From NCBI GenBank assembly GCA_019677205.1, contig JAAMXY010000040.1, positions 186,001 to 250,000 of the forward strand: DNA of 64,000 bases, given 5' to 3'. The position numbers and the translations under genes are program-made. Each line of letters begins with the position of its first letter. Positions within the stretch are counted from its first letter, which is position 1. The notes beneath the pieces were generated by a model. That model was given only the letters and a program-made list of their open reading frames with translations, was not told where the DNA came from and did not search any database. Of the stretch, positions 43,076 to 53,338 are shown one piece after another. Origin of the DNA: Pinguiococcus pyrenoidosus (lineage: Eukaryota > Sar > Pinguiophyceae > Pinguiochrysidales > Pinguiochrysidaceae).

Positions 43076-46000
43076 ATGTCTAGCAACCGGGTGGAGCCCG
43101 AGGAGAGCAAGACCGTGGCCGCGGAGGCCAAGCTGGCGGACGAGGACAGCAAGGCGGAGGCGGCGGGGCCGCTCCCGGAGGCCCTCCCCATGGCCACGAG
43201 CATCCAGGAGGCCTCTCCCGCGGCGCCGGCGGACAAGCCGGGCTGGGAGTGCTACGACGAGTTTCAGGACGGCTTCCACGACCGCCTGAGCAAGCACTGG
43301 CCCCAGCCGCGCAAGCAGCTGCACGCTGGCGGCGAGGAGATGACCGAAGTCTTCGTGGCCAAGGTGTTTGACCGCCTCCAGGCCGGCGCCACCGTGCTGG
43401 ACCTGTGCTGCGGAGAGGGCGCCACCATGGTGGCGCTCGCGCGGCGCTTCCCGCAGAGCCGCTTCACGGGCATCGACATCGTGCCCAAGGCCATCGCGGC
43501 CGCCACCCAGGACGCGGAGAACGCCAAGCTGGACAACGTGAACTTCGTGTGCGGCACCATCTTCGACCTGCCGTTTCCGGACGAGGAGTTCGACGTGATC
43601 CTGGCGCAGGACCCGGACGGCTTCTCCAACAAGGACCGCCTCGTGGCCTTCAAGGAGATGTTCCGCACGCTCAAGCAGTCCGGCTGCTTCTTCCTCCACC
43701 ACCACTGGATCCCCGGCGCGGACTGGACGGAGAAGCAGCTGGCCGAGTACGAGCAGTTCCACAAGAACAAGGGCTGGATGGCCTCCGCCTTCTCGGCCAA
43801 GAACTACATCGACGACGCCAAGAACGCCGGCCTGTGTCTGGACGAGGTGTCCGACCTCACCGAGCTGGCCCGCCGGCACATCGAGGCCACCGCCGAGATC
43901 ATGAAGAAGGCCGAGGGCCGCATATCCGACGACTGGGTGGCCATGAACGTCGAGTTCTTCCGGGAAGGCCGCAGCTTCGGCGTCCAGCTCTTCGGCCACC
44001 GCGAGTCCATGATTGAGCTGGTCAACCTCGGCCGCTACGACATCATCAAGGAATACATCAGCAAGCGGTCGAACGAGGAGATCCTTGCCATTCGCGACAT
44101 CTACGACTGGACCGTCTTTCACCACGCCGCCAAGGATGGAGAGGTACGTACCGCCTGCCCTCGTTGGGCCGGCAGAGCAGAGGGCGTCGAAGCCGGCTCA
44201 CAGCGCGCCTCCGCAGCTGGACTTCATCCGGTACCTGGTCGAGGAGCGCAAGATCCCGGTGGACATCAAGGATGGCAACGGCAGCTTTCCCGTGTATCGC
44301 GCCATCGGCTTTGGGCGCAAGGAGGTGCGCGAGTACCTCATGGAGAAGGGCACCGACCTCACGCACATCAACGAGCATGGCGATCACGCGCTGCACAACT
44401 CGACGGACACCGGCGACGAGGCCTTCTCCTTCTACCTGCTGGAGAAGGGCCTGTGCGATCCTTTCCTTCCGGACTCGTTCCACATGTCGTCGGTGGCGTA
44501 TGCCCTGCCCAACATGCCCAACTGGGTGATGAAGGTCTTCGACACGAAAATCACCGAGGTCAAGCGCTTCGTGCGCTGGAGGCTGCGTCGCTACGACTTC
44601 GCCTTCCTAGGTATGTTGGGCGCCCGCCTCTGTGCGAGCCTGGTCGGGGACTTATCGCGGCTGCGTAGATTACGGAGACCACATCAACGGCGTGGATAGC
44701 ATCATCCAGCAGATCGTCAACCGCGAGGTGCACGAGCTCCTGCAGCACAAGCTCATCCTCAACTACTTCCAGCTTCGCTGGGATGCGTTCGCCAGGCGTC
44801 GCTCGCTCCTCGACCTCTTCGAGCACCTCGTGGACCTGGGCATCCTCATCGCCTTCGCCGTCACCCTCCAGTTCCAGAGCGCCGGGATCGACGCGCAGAT
44901 TCGCGTGATCATCTTCTCGATCCTTCTCATCTGCGTTTCCATCAAGAACCTCCGCAAGGAGCTCCTGCAGTACCTCGACGCGAAGCTCGTGCGCCGCAAG
45001 TACTTCGGCTACGACGTCCAGATCAAGCAGTACTGGACCGACTTCTGGAATGGCATCGAGCTCACGATCTACACCATGTCCATCACGGTTGCCGCGCTTG
45101 TCCTCGTGGCCATCGGGGTGAACGGCATAGACAGCTCGACGTTTTCGAACGAGGGCGGCGTGACGGACACGCTCATGATCATCATCCTCCTGTTCTTCGC
45201 CAGGACGCTCAAGTTCCTGTCCCTCTTCAAGATGGCAGGCCCGTACATTCGCACCATCCTCCGAATGGTCAGCGACCTTGCGATCTTCTTCTCGTTCTTC
45301 CTGGTCTTCTGGGTCGGCTTCAGCCTCGCCTGGTTCATCCGCTTCCGGGAAGATGTCGTCGGCTCCCTGTGGAACGTGCACAGGACCGTGCTCGAGGCTC
45401 TTGTCGTTGGTACGTCACTGAATCGTATGCTCCCAGTGTGCTTCCGGGCCTTGGGCTCTCGCCGCACCGCGCCGCGCCTAACCCCGAATCGTGCATAGGT
45501 GACGCGGGAGACGTTCGTGAAGCCATTGACAGCGCCGGCTTCATCCCGCAGCTTGTCTTCGTCCTTATGCTCCTCTTGCTGCCCCTCATGCTGGTGAGAT
45601 CAGACTTGGCACTGGCGCTGCCTCTTGAACGAAGCGTGCTAACCGAGGTCGGCCCTCTCGTCCCTTACCTTCTTTTGCATGCCCTGTCCTGCTTCCTAGG
45701 TGAACCTGCTGATTGCGATGATGAACAACACGTAAGTTCCCGTCAAACGAGGTGAGGGGAGGGGGTGCCTGACCGCTTCGAATCCACGTGCTTTGCTAGG
45801 TACGCGATTGTCCAGTACAAGGCGAAGGCCGAGTACTACCTGCTGTATGCGCGCTACATCCTCGAGGTCCAAGCGGAGATCCCCGAGGACAAGCTCCGCC
45901 AGCTTCTTCTGGGTAAGTTGCACGCGAAGCTGGTGCATCAAAGCGCTTCCTTTTGGCTCACACAAAGTCCATGTGAATGGCGGCCGTGATGATCAGCGGC

Positions 46001-46555
46001 GTCCATTCGTTCCTTCCATAATGTCGCTGGCGAGAACAACACCAGGTACATGATCTTGGCAACAGAGAGTAGTGCACTAAAAGTCTAGTGAAATGAAGGG
46101 AAAATGAAGTGATATGAAATGAAATGAAATGAAATGATATGAACTGAAACGATATGAAATGATATGAAATAAATGATATGAAATGATATGAAATGATATG
46201 AAATGATATGAAATGAAACGATATGAAGTAGCATGGAAAGCGACCCGGGCTAACGTGCATTGAACCGATCAACAGCATTGACACCGTAGCCATGGCCCGT
46301 GGGTTTGAATTCTCGCCCGATTGCACGTGGGTCTGGAGCGACCGCAACCATCTTGACGAGGCGGAGGATACGCAGTCCCTGCTCTTCCTCCGTGAAGAAC
46401 TGCAGCAGACGCTGAACCGCATGGAGAAGCGACTTACGAAGATGATCGCGGAGGGTCCCGAAGATGACGACGCGCAAGAAGTGACCCACCGGGCCACCGA
46501 ACTCCCGTCCCCTGGCCTTCGCCGCTTTCGGGAGCGCCTCTCCGGTCACCTGTAG
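43076..46555 (+). CDS. Methyltransferase-ankyrin-TRP-like channel fusion (paralogue B)
   Basis: Eight exons: 43076-44143, 44217-44610, 44669-45409, 45499-45593, 45700-45731, 45800-45912, 45997-46045, 46276-46555; 923 residues, in phase throughout. After a ~55-residue acidic/Ala-rich tail, the methyltransferase (about 58-330) shows QLHAGGEEMTEVFV, motif I VLDLCCGEGATMVA, FTGIDIVPKAIAAA, FDVILAQDPDGFSNKDR and a His-rich core strand GCFFLHHHWIPG. Ankyrin repeats follow (DWTVFHHAAKDGELDFIRYL, FGRKEVREYLMEKGTDLTHI, HALHNSTDTGDEAFSFYLLE). The channel part (about 500-790) has S1-S5 such as LGILIAFAVTLQFQ and LAIFFSFFLVFWVGFSLAWF, pore segment VHRTVLEALVVGDAGD and S6 LVFVLMLLLLPLMLVNLLIA then MMNNTYAIVQYKAKAEYYLL, very close to the TRPM/TRPC S6 and TRP-box entry. 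The C-terminus has a coiled coil (LREELQQTLNRMEKRLTKMI). ATG in strong context (gccgccATGt). Confidence 0.9.
46111..46227. repeat. ATGAAATGAT-type tandem repeat in the last intron of paralogue B
   Basis: Imperfect array of GATATGAAAT and GAAAT units, AT-rich, filling about half of the 230-nt last intron (46046-46275), the longest intron of the gene. Confidence 0.9.
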
Positions 46556-46677
46556 CTGTGTTCAGACTGGTCTAGCTAGCATTGGTATTAGTGTCGTGCG
46601 CGCCAGGATGGTCGTGGAAGCGAGCAATAGTGTCAGCAAATAGGAGTCTCGACGTACGTAGGGACAAAACTGTGGAG

Positions 46678-49600
46678 CTAGCTTCTTACTACTGGTCGCC
46701 CCGCCTCGAGCGCACGCACCGCCAGCATGCCTTCGAAGAAGCGATCACGCACTGCTTCGTCGCGGAACTCGAAATGCAGGTGTCGCACTTGCTCGCTGCC
46801 GTACTCGGGGATGCGCATGTAGATGCTTCTGTCTTCTTCCGGGGTCGACCGGCCGAGCTGCGACTGGATGAGCCCTCTCAGGCTGGTCGACCGGGCCACG
46901 CCGCCCATCGAGGTCTCGCGGCTCAGCGTCCCCCGCAGACTGGTCGAGCGGCTGATTCTTGCCGTCGGCCCCAGGCCCCGCTGCGTGAAGGCGCCTCCGC
47001 AGCCCTTCCGCATGCACTGGATCTCGTTCACCGGCCACTTGGAGGATCGGCCTTTCCTCTCGCTGCCAAGCTCCTTGAGCAGCATGTGCGAAAAGCCCTT
47101 GGTGAGCAGCAAGTGCCGAGCGGTAGGCTTGCTCCCGTCCTGGAAGAATTTCACTATCATGCCCGTGAGCAAGACGTGCTTGTTCAGCTCCGGAGCCGCT
47201 TCCGCCTTCTTTCTCTCGGACGCCAGCTTGATCTTCTCCGCTCGCAACCGTTCGGCCCTCTCCTCCCGCGCGGCGATGGTTGCACCCCTCACCGGGCCGA
47301 TGCGGCTCTGCAAGGCGGCGATCGTCGTCTTGTTCCCCTGGCCGAGCTGGACCAGCCCCTTCGTGTCGAGCGAGTCGAGGGCCCGATCGATGGACCGCAC
47401 CTCGGAGTCCGGCAGGCCGCTTTGCCATCGCTGCAGCGCCGCAACCAGCGACGTCGTCTCGTTCGCGTCGAGGGCGTCTCCTCGGTACGGCGTGGCCTGC
47501 GCTATGAGCTCACAAGCAGCAGTCAAGACGAAAGCATTGTCTTCCTCGCCGTAGGACTCGATCGTCAGAGACGCCAGCTGCAGCCCCCCGGCGTCCCCGA
47601 CTGCCTCGGCGGCGTACTCATTGCAGCAGAGCGCCGACAGCACTGCGACCAGGTCGTGCATGGCGGAGCGATGCCTTGAAAAGTCCAGCTCTCGTGCAGC
47701 CGCCAGGAGCTCCCGAAGGAAGCTGGACGTGTCTCGTCGCTTCACGGTTGACGCCCTCCAGCTGCTCGCGCTGGCCTGCGTGCACAGCGAGAACGCCAAC
47801 CGCTGCAGCCAGTGGTCTTCGCCACCTCCGGGGCCGTTGCCGCCAGCCCCGACCTCGTCCTCCGAACAGTTCGCGACTGTGCATGTCTTCATGAGGTCCA
47901 CGGTCATGACGAAGAGCCTCCGCAGCTTCGAGGGCGCCTGCCGTGCGGACGTGCGGATGGGCACCAGCACTTCCTCCTCGATGATGTCCGCGAGAGCCTC
48001 CGAGGACCATTGCATGCGGCCGACCTCCTGCACGGACGAGCGGACCCAGTTGTGCTCGTCGATGACGCCGAAGAGAAGCTGGATGGCCTCGACGGAGTCC
48101 ACGGCCAGGAGCCGGAACGATGCCAAGGCGTCGGTGAGAAGCTTTGGTCTATCGATGATGGCAGAACTTCCCCCACTCTTGGCGCCTCGCACTGGCTCGC
48201 TGTGGGCGCGCACGATCGGTGCCGGTGTTGCTGGATTCAAGGTAAGTACTGCTGTCAGCGACGCCATCATCATTTGGATGCGCTGAACGTCCGTCGTGCC
48301 CCTCGCCGCGTCCTTCACTCCGCGGAGTCCAAGTTGGGTTTGTCGCTCGAGGACCTGCGCAACCACCGAAATGCACGCTGCCACGCTTTGGGAGCTCGTG
48401 GTCGACTTGGGCATTGGCTGCGCGCCCATCACGGCGAACGCCGTGTTGAGAAGCTGGTTCAGGAAGGGTGGCTCCAGGGCGTGACCGCCGCGGAGGACGA
48501 TGTCGATGCACTGCAGCGCGCGCAGGAGGACCCCAGTGATTCTCAGATGCTGCGCTTCGTCCAGTGCCGGTCCCAGGTAGCTGCTCAAGAAGCGAAGCAG
48601 TTCGACGAGCTCGGACACAAGGCCGACGTTGATCAGCGTCGCTTCCACCGCAGGTAGGTCCGCGGCGCTGCTGTTCAGCAAAATGTTGGCCACGACGTCG
48701 CAGCAGATCTCACAGACGTCCTCGCTGCTTTCTCGGTGGGTAGCCAAGGTCTGCGACACCTTCTGCAGCAGATGCGGCTGCACGAGAAGCCTACAAGTCG
48801 TCGGCATGGAACTGTAGGCGCCGAGCACGCGCAGCGCCGCTGCTGCCACGGGTGCGTTGGGATCGCTGGGCGGCAGCGCGTAGCAGCCGATGGCGTTGGT
48901 GATCTCCTGCAACGAGGCCCGGCAGGTCGTCTCCACAGCGTCCTTCGCCCGGAAGGAGCTGAGGAGCATGACGAAGGCCCCGATTGCTTGCAAGCAGGCC
49001 TTGGTCGTTTCGCAGCAGCCACTGTGCCGATGCAACACCGTCCGGAAGGTCTCCAGCACCTCCGGGTCCCGCAGGCTTTCGTCGTGCGCTTCGTAGAAGC
49101 ACCGCGCCCGGGCGACCTTGATGAAGAGGCTCTTCACGCACCGCAAAGCATACGTGATGAGATCCCGGTCCTCGTGGTGGGTGCGCACGACCACCATTGC
49201 CATTCGCAAGATGTTCATCATCTCTCGCACGGAGAAGTCGAACTCCCGCTGTCTGCGTAGAACTGCCTGGAAGACTTCCTTGTCGATCACCGTCTCGAAC
49301 ACCAGCTTGAGCGCGTCCTTCACAGTCGACTTCACGCTGTGGGTGGTGTGGATCTTGAGAATGGCTTCGGGCACCATGCGAAGGAGTCCTTGCTGCACAA
49401 AGACGGTCGCGATCGCTGGATGGCTCGCGAGGAGGAACAGGTGGCGCAGGTGGGGAGTCGATAGCTGAACGTCGGCCACCGTCGCGATGAAGACGACCAA
49501 CAAGGCGTCCGCGTCGACGCTCTCGAGCGTGAAGCTCGCGAGGAGATTGGTCACCTTGGCGACCGCGCGGATGGCCCCATACAGCCGCTGCAGCTTGGTG

Positions 49601-49971
49601 CAGAGCAGGCGGTACTCTCTCGGAGCGCTGTCGCGCCTTTCGCCGGTGGTCGCGCTGATGAAGTAGAAGCTCCCACTTGATAAGCCCGGCACTTTGCGCC
49701 AGCCCAGGGCCTCCTGCTCGCACGCCACGTGGACGAGGTCGTCCATGGCCTTCCGGAGGCTTTGGAGCTCCTTCGTGTGCACCTGCCGATGGGACACGCC
49801 GTTCATCAGCTTGACGTCCGGCGAGAACGCCGACGACATCAGCGCCAAGGCCCCCGCCGGCGCTCTGGATTGATAGCTGGCCTTGGAATGCGGCCGCCGC
49901 CGCCCACTGGCTTCTCGCCGAGCACTGAGCGGGGGCGGCCCCATCGGCGGCGCTGGAAGCCGGCTCTTCAT
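46678..49971 (-). CDS. WW / armadillo-repeat / PH-like protein
   Basis: Single-exon 1097-residue protein, probably a cytoplasmic scaffold. The N-terminal ~50 residues are Pro/Arg-rich. Residues 88-120 (ALGWRKVPGLSSGSFYFISA then TTGERRDSAPREY) form a WW-like domain with the first Trp and the aromatic pair but without the second Trp. Residues ~125-800 are all-helical with HEAT/armadillo-type repeats (ALRVLGAYSSMPTTCRLLVQ, CCDVVANILLNSSAADLPAV, AVLSALCCNEYAAEAVGDAG). A coiled coil (TIAAREERAERLRAEKIKLA) leads to a PH-like C-terminus beginning HVLLTGMIVKFFQDGSKPTA, ending EYGSEQVRHLHFEFRDEAVR. Between them lie three Ser/Thr-Leu-Arg-Gly repeats (RSTSLRGTL, RSTSLRGLI, ISRSTSLRG) with the basophilic kinase pattern RxxS. 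Function unknown; the layout suggests membrane-phosphoinositide binding at one end and proline-motif binding at the other. Convergent with paralogue B. Confidence 0.82.
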   Translation of the reverse strand: MKSRLPAPPMGPPPLSARREASGRRRPHSKASYQSRAPAGALALMSSAFSPDVKLMNGVSHRQVHTKELQSLRKAMDDLVHVACEQEALGWRKVPGLSSGSFYFISATTGERRDSAPREYRLLCTKLQRLYGAIRAVAKVTNLLASFTLESVDADALLVVFIATVADVQLSTPHLRHLFLLASHPAIATVFVQQGLLRMVPEAILKIHTTHSVKSTVKDALKLVFETVIDKEVFQAVLRRQREFDFSVREMMNILRMAMVVVRTHHEDRDLITYALRCVKSLFIKVARARCFYEAHDESLRDPEVLETFRTVLHRHSGCCETTKACLQAIGAFVMLLSSFRAKDAVETTCRASLQEITNAIGCYALPPSDPNAPVAAAALRVLGAYSSMPTTCRLLVQPHLLQKVSQTLATHRESSEDVCEICCDVVANILLNSSAADLPAVEATLINVGLVSELVELLRFLSSYLGPALDEAQHLRITGVLLRALQCIDIVLRGGHALEPPFLNQLLNTAFAVMGAQPMPKSTTSSQSVAACISVVAQVLERQTQLGLRGVKDAARGTTDVQRIQMMMASLTAVLTLNPATPAPIVRAHSEPVRGAKSGGSSAIIDRPKLLTDALASFRLLAVDSVEAIQLLFGVIDEHNWVRSSVQEVGRMQWSSEALADIIEEEVLVPIRTSARQAPSKLRRLFVMTVDLMKTCTVANCSEDEVGAGGNGPGGGEDHWLQRLAFSLCTQASASSWRASTVKRRDTSSFLRELLAAARELDFSRHRSAMHDLVAVLSALCCNEYAAEAVGDAGGLQLASLTIESYGEEDNAFVLTAACELIAQATPYRGDALDANETTSLVAALQRWQSGLPDSEVRSIDRALDSLDTKGLVQLGQGNKTTIAALQSRIGPVRGATIAAREERAERLRAEKIKLASERKKAEAAPELNKHVLLTGMIVKFFQDGSKPTARHLLLTKGFSHMLLKELGSERKGRSSKWPVNEIQCMRKGCGGAFTQRGLGPTARISRSTSLRGTLSRETSMGGVARSTSLRGLIQSQLGRSTPEEDRSIYMRIPEYGSEQVRHLHFEFRDEAVRDRFFEGMLAVRALEAGRPVVRS

Positions 49972-50522
49972 GGCTGTGGAAGCGCCAAGGTGCCGAGCAT
50001 GAAAGACGAAGAGAGACCGAGACAGAGAGGGGGGGGGCGCGCAGAAAGAGAGAAAAGGGGAGAGAGGAAGAACAAAGCAGCGAGCGTGACAGGGGTGGAC
50101 TCGTGGAAACGATCCAGCAAGGGTTTAGAAGAGATTGGACAAGTCCACGTCTTTTCGTCCATTATTGGTCCCCCTTGCCGCTGAAACCTTCGCACGTCAG
50201 AGTCGGGGCACTCCATTGGCCGCAGCGCATCGGTGATCCTTCCAACGAGCTGCCCCAATTGGCCATTGCGCAGCTTCTTCTTTCCATCAATCCGCTGCCA
50301 ATCCCATCTTTGAGGCTCCTCTGCAACGCTATCCTCCCGAATTACAGCTACATCAGGCCGACTTCGACGAGCCTGCCGTTGCGAGTTTGGTACTGCTCGT
50401 ACTCCTTAGCCAACCGTCAGTACTGAGCTGAGCGCTTCGATAGCGCCGAGGGCGACGTGAGAGGCTCTCTTCTGCGAAGTTGCCGCGGGCTCCTCCGCAG
50501 CCAGAGCCTGCTGTCGGAGATC
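49972..50522. promoter_or_regulatory. Divergent intergenic region armadillo protein / CAX exchanger
   Basis: About 550 bp between divergent starts. It has CCATTGG at 50213-50219 and the palindrome CCAATTGG at 50255-50262, spaced about 42 bp, the clearest paired CCAAT arrangement in the window. A GA-rich purine stretch (50010-50080) lies in the probable 5' leader of the armadillo gene. Confidence 0.55.
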
Positions 50523-52073
50523 ATGGATGTCGAGGATGGCGGTGGCATTCCCCGGTCGGACAGTGGGATCCCGCTGGTCAAGCGATCGCACTCCCTGCAG
50601 ATGGCCACTTACGGGGCGCACTCCCGCCGGCGCATGCTCAAGGACCTCGGGTTGAAGGTGTCGCGCCGCGCGCGCTCCACCGACTACAGCATGCAGAGCA
50701 AGGAGGACGCGGAGGCTCAGGTCGGCCTGCTGGAGGCGCTCCCGGAGCTGGACTCGAGTGGGTACGAGAGCTTCGAGGGCAGCCACAGCGTCGCGCGCGA
50801 CTTCGGGGAGAAGTACGGGCGGCAGCTGTCCTACAAGGCGTCCACCGGCACCTCCATATCCACACTGGACGGAACTGTGGCCGGAGCCTCCTGCTGGGAG
50901 GACCTCCGATACGTGCTGTTCGTGATGATCCTAGGCAAGCATCTCAACATCCTGCTGGTTCTGCTGCCCATCGGCTACGTCGCCGCGGCCTTCGACTGGT
51001 CTCCGACGGCCATCTTTCTCATCAACTTTGCCGCGCTCGTGCCCGTCGCGTCTCTGCTTGGCGACTTCACTGAGGAACTCGCGGTGCACACGGGGGAAGT
51101 GATTGGCGGGCTGGTGAACGCCACCTTCGGGAATGCCGTGGAGATGGTCATCTCCATCCAGGCGCTGCGGCAGAACCAGCTTGTCGTGGTGAAGAACTCG
51201 CTGCTCGGGAGCATCTTCAGCAATGCCTTGCTGGTTTTGGGGTGCTGCTTCTTCGCCGGCGGCTGCAAAAGGGGATTCAAAGCCGAGCCGACGTTCAACG
51301 GCGTGGCTGCAGTTGCTAATACGTCCGTGCTGATCCTGTCCGCTCTGGCCATGATACTGCCACCGGTGCTACCGACCAAGTTAGAAGAGGAATCGTCGGA
51401 TGGATACAGCCTTTTGATATCGCGGATCGCCGCGATCATGCTGCTGCTCTTGTACATCCAGCTCCTCATATTCCAGTTGTGGACTCACAAGGAGCGATTC
51501 GCGGGCGGCGGCGATGGCGCCGAGGAAACCGCCTCCATTGGGGCTACAGCAGCAGTGGTCGGGCTCACGGGCTGCACCGTCATCGTCAGCATCTGGAGCG
51601 ACTTCTTGGTCGCCTCCATTGACGGCTTCGCAGATCAAGGGAACTTTTCTCCGAGCTTTGTGGGAGTCGTCCTGCTGCCGATCGTGGGGAACGCGGTGGA
51701 GCACATTGCAGCCGTGACAGTCGCATACAAGGAGAAGATGGATCTGGCCATCGGCATCGCCCTCGGGTCCTCAACGCAGGTTGCCATTTTCGTGGTGCCG
51801 TTTACCATCGTCGTCGGGTGGATCATGAACAAGCCGATGACCTTCTGCCTGCCCACGCACGAGTTCGTCCTGTACATCACGATGCTCATCGTCGTCTGCC
51901 AGACCGTCAGCAATGGATCAACAAACTGGATCGAGGGCTCCATGCTGGTCATGACGTAAGTGAAATGCCGCAGAGAAGCCGACTCACGACAGCACACGGG
52001 CCCTCAACAGCAGCATCATCTCGTCTCTCCCCGCAGGTACTGCCTTATTTCAATTGCTTTCTTCTACAGCTAG
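50523..52073 (+). CDS. Cation/proton exchanger (CAX family, Ca2+/H+ antiporter)
   Basis: Vacuolar-type H+-coupled Ca2+ (or Mn2+) antiporter. Exons 50523-51955 and 52037-52073 give 489 residues; the last exon only encodes YCLISIAFFYS, the C-terminal part of TM11. The two alpha repeats are GNAVEMVISIQALRQNQLVV then KNSLLGSIFSNALLVLG, and GNAVEHIAAVTVAYKEKMDL then AIGIALGSSTQVAIFVVP, with the ion-binding Glu in GNAVE in each. The predicted acidic loop between halves is short (THKERFAGGGDGAEETASIG). The N-terminal ~135 residues are cytosolic and Ser/Arg-rich (SGIPLVKRSHSLQMATYGAH, MLKDLGLKVSRRARSTDYSM) and could be regulatory, as in plant CAX autoinhibition. Codons 5' of the ATG remain open only from a GTG at 50457. 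Convergent with BCCIP. Confidence 0.95.
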
Positions 52074-52111
52074 CCAGCTGGAAGCGTGGAGATGGAGGTT
52101 CCCTCCGCGGT

Positions 52112-52113
52112 CG

Positions 52114-52145
<32 letters not shown>
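52112..52145. repeat. (CGTG)n tetranucleotide repeat
   Basis: About eight units of GTGC in the 3' flank of the CAX gene, between convergent genes. Confidence 0.93.
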
Positions 52146-52226
52146 AGGCGGGGGTCTTTGGGCTGGAAGCTTAGAGGTGTGAAGTGCCAGGGTCGAAGGC
52201 AGGGGTCGCTCCGCCACGAAACTCGC

Positions 52227-53293
52227 TCATTCTACGCCTTGTCGCTTGCCGGACGGCACCCCTTCCACTCGGTCCACCCGATAGGCCATGTCTGCCCCCG
52301 CCGAAAATCTCTCAATCTCGGACACGGCGGAGCGGAAGTCATCCCAGTCGACGACAGCAGCGAAGAAGCTCCTCGCGGAGCGCGGGTCGAGGCTGGAGGC
52401 GGACGCGCCCATGGTCATGCGGAAGCCAAGCTTCCCTTCCTTTACAACAAACTCTTCGTCGTGGCGTGCAAAGTAGTGCGTCCCAGAGAGTTTCTCTGCT
52501 TCCTCCGTGGCGCGCTTTGACCTCTTCGCTGGCCGCTTCTCATCGTCCGCTCGGTCGTCCTCGCTCGCGGCGAGGTCGACCGGGCAGAGGCACACGAGCC
52601 GTGCGATGCGAAAGCTGTCGCGCTCTGCCTCCGACAGATCCTCCGTTGTTGTGGCCCATCTCACATCTTCCAGAAAGCACTTGTAGAGGGCCGGTATCAG
52701 CGGCATGGGCAGGTTGATCATCCGCGAGGAAACGAGGACGGCGGTGTCGTCCTGCTCCAGAGCTGCTTTCCAGGCGTCTTTCTCCGCCTTGGGGCACTTC
52801 TTCAGGATCAGGTCTCCGATGCGCTTAGCGGCATCGTGCTGCTTGTACTTGAGCGCGGAAAGAAGGGCATACACGTGCGCGTCTTCCTCTCCTTCCGGCG
52901 CGGTCACGAGCGAAGTAACCTCGCACTGGTTCAGCAGCGTCTCCGTGAGGCCCACCGCGCTGGGCACCGCGCCCAGGTGATCGCGCAGGAGGCTGCGCAT
53001 GCCGTCGAAGTACTTCTCGGACGGCGTGCAGAAGTCAAACTGCGCCTCAACAACGCTGTCGCGCGCTTGTCTCCCCTCCTTGCTCTCCGCCGCAGCCGCC
53101 GCGGCACTTCCCGCGCCTTCCGCGCTGCCCTCTTCCGCATCCTCATCGTCCTCGTCATCGTCCTCATCGTCGTCATCGTCATCGTCATCATCTTCGGCGT
53201 CTTCGGGCCGCCCGCGCAGGTCCAAGCCCTCGCTTTCGTCGTCGTCGTCGTCGTCGTCCGACTCGGTCTCCAGCTCGGGCTCCTCTGCCTCTG

Positions 53294-53338
<45 letters not shown>

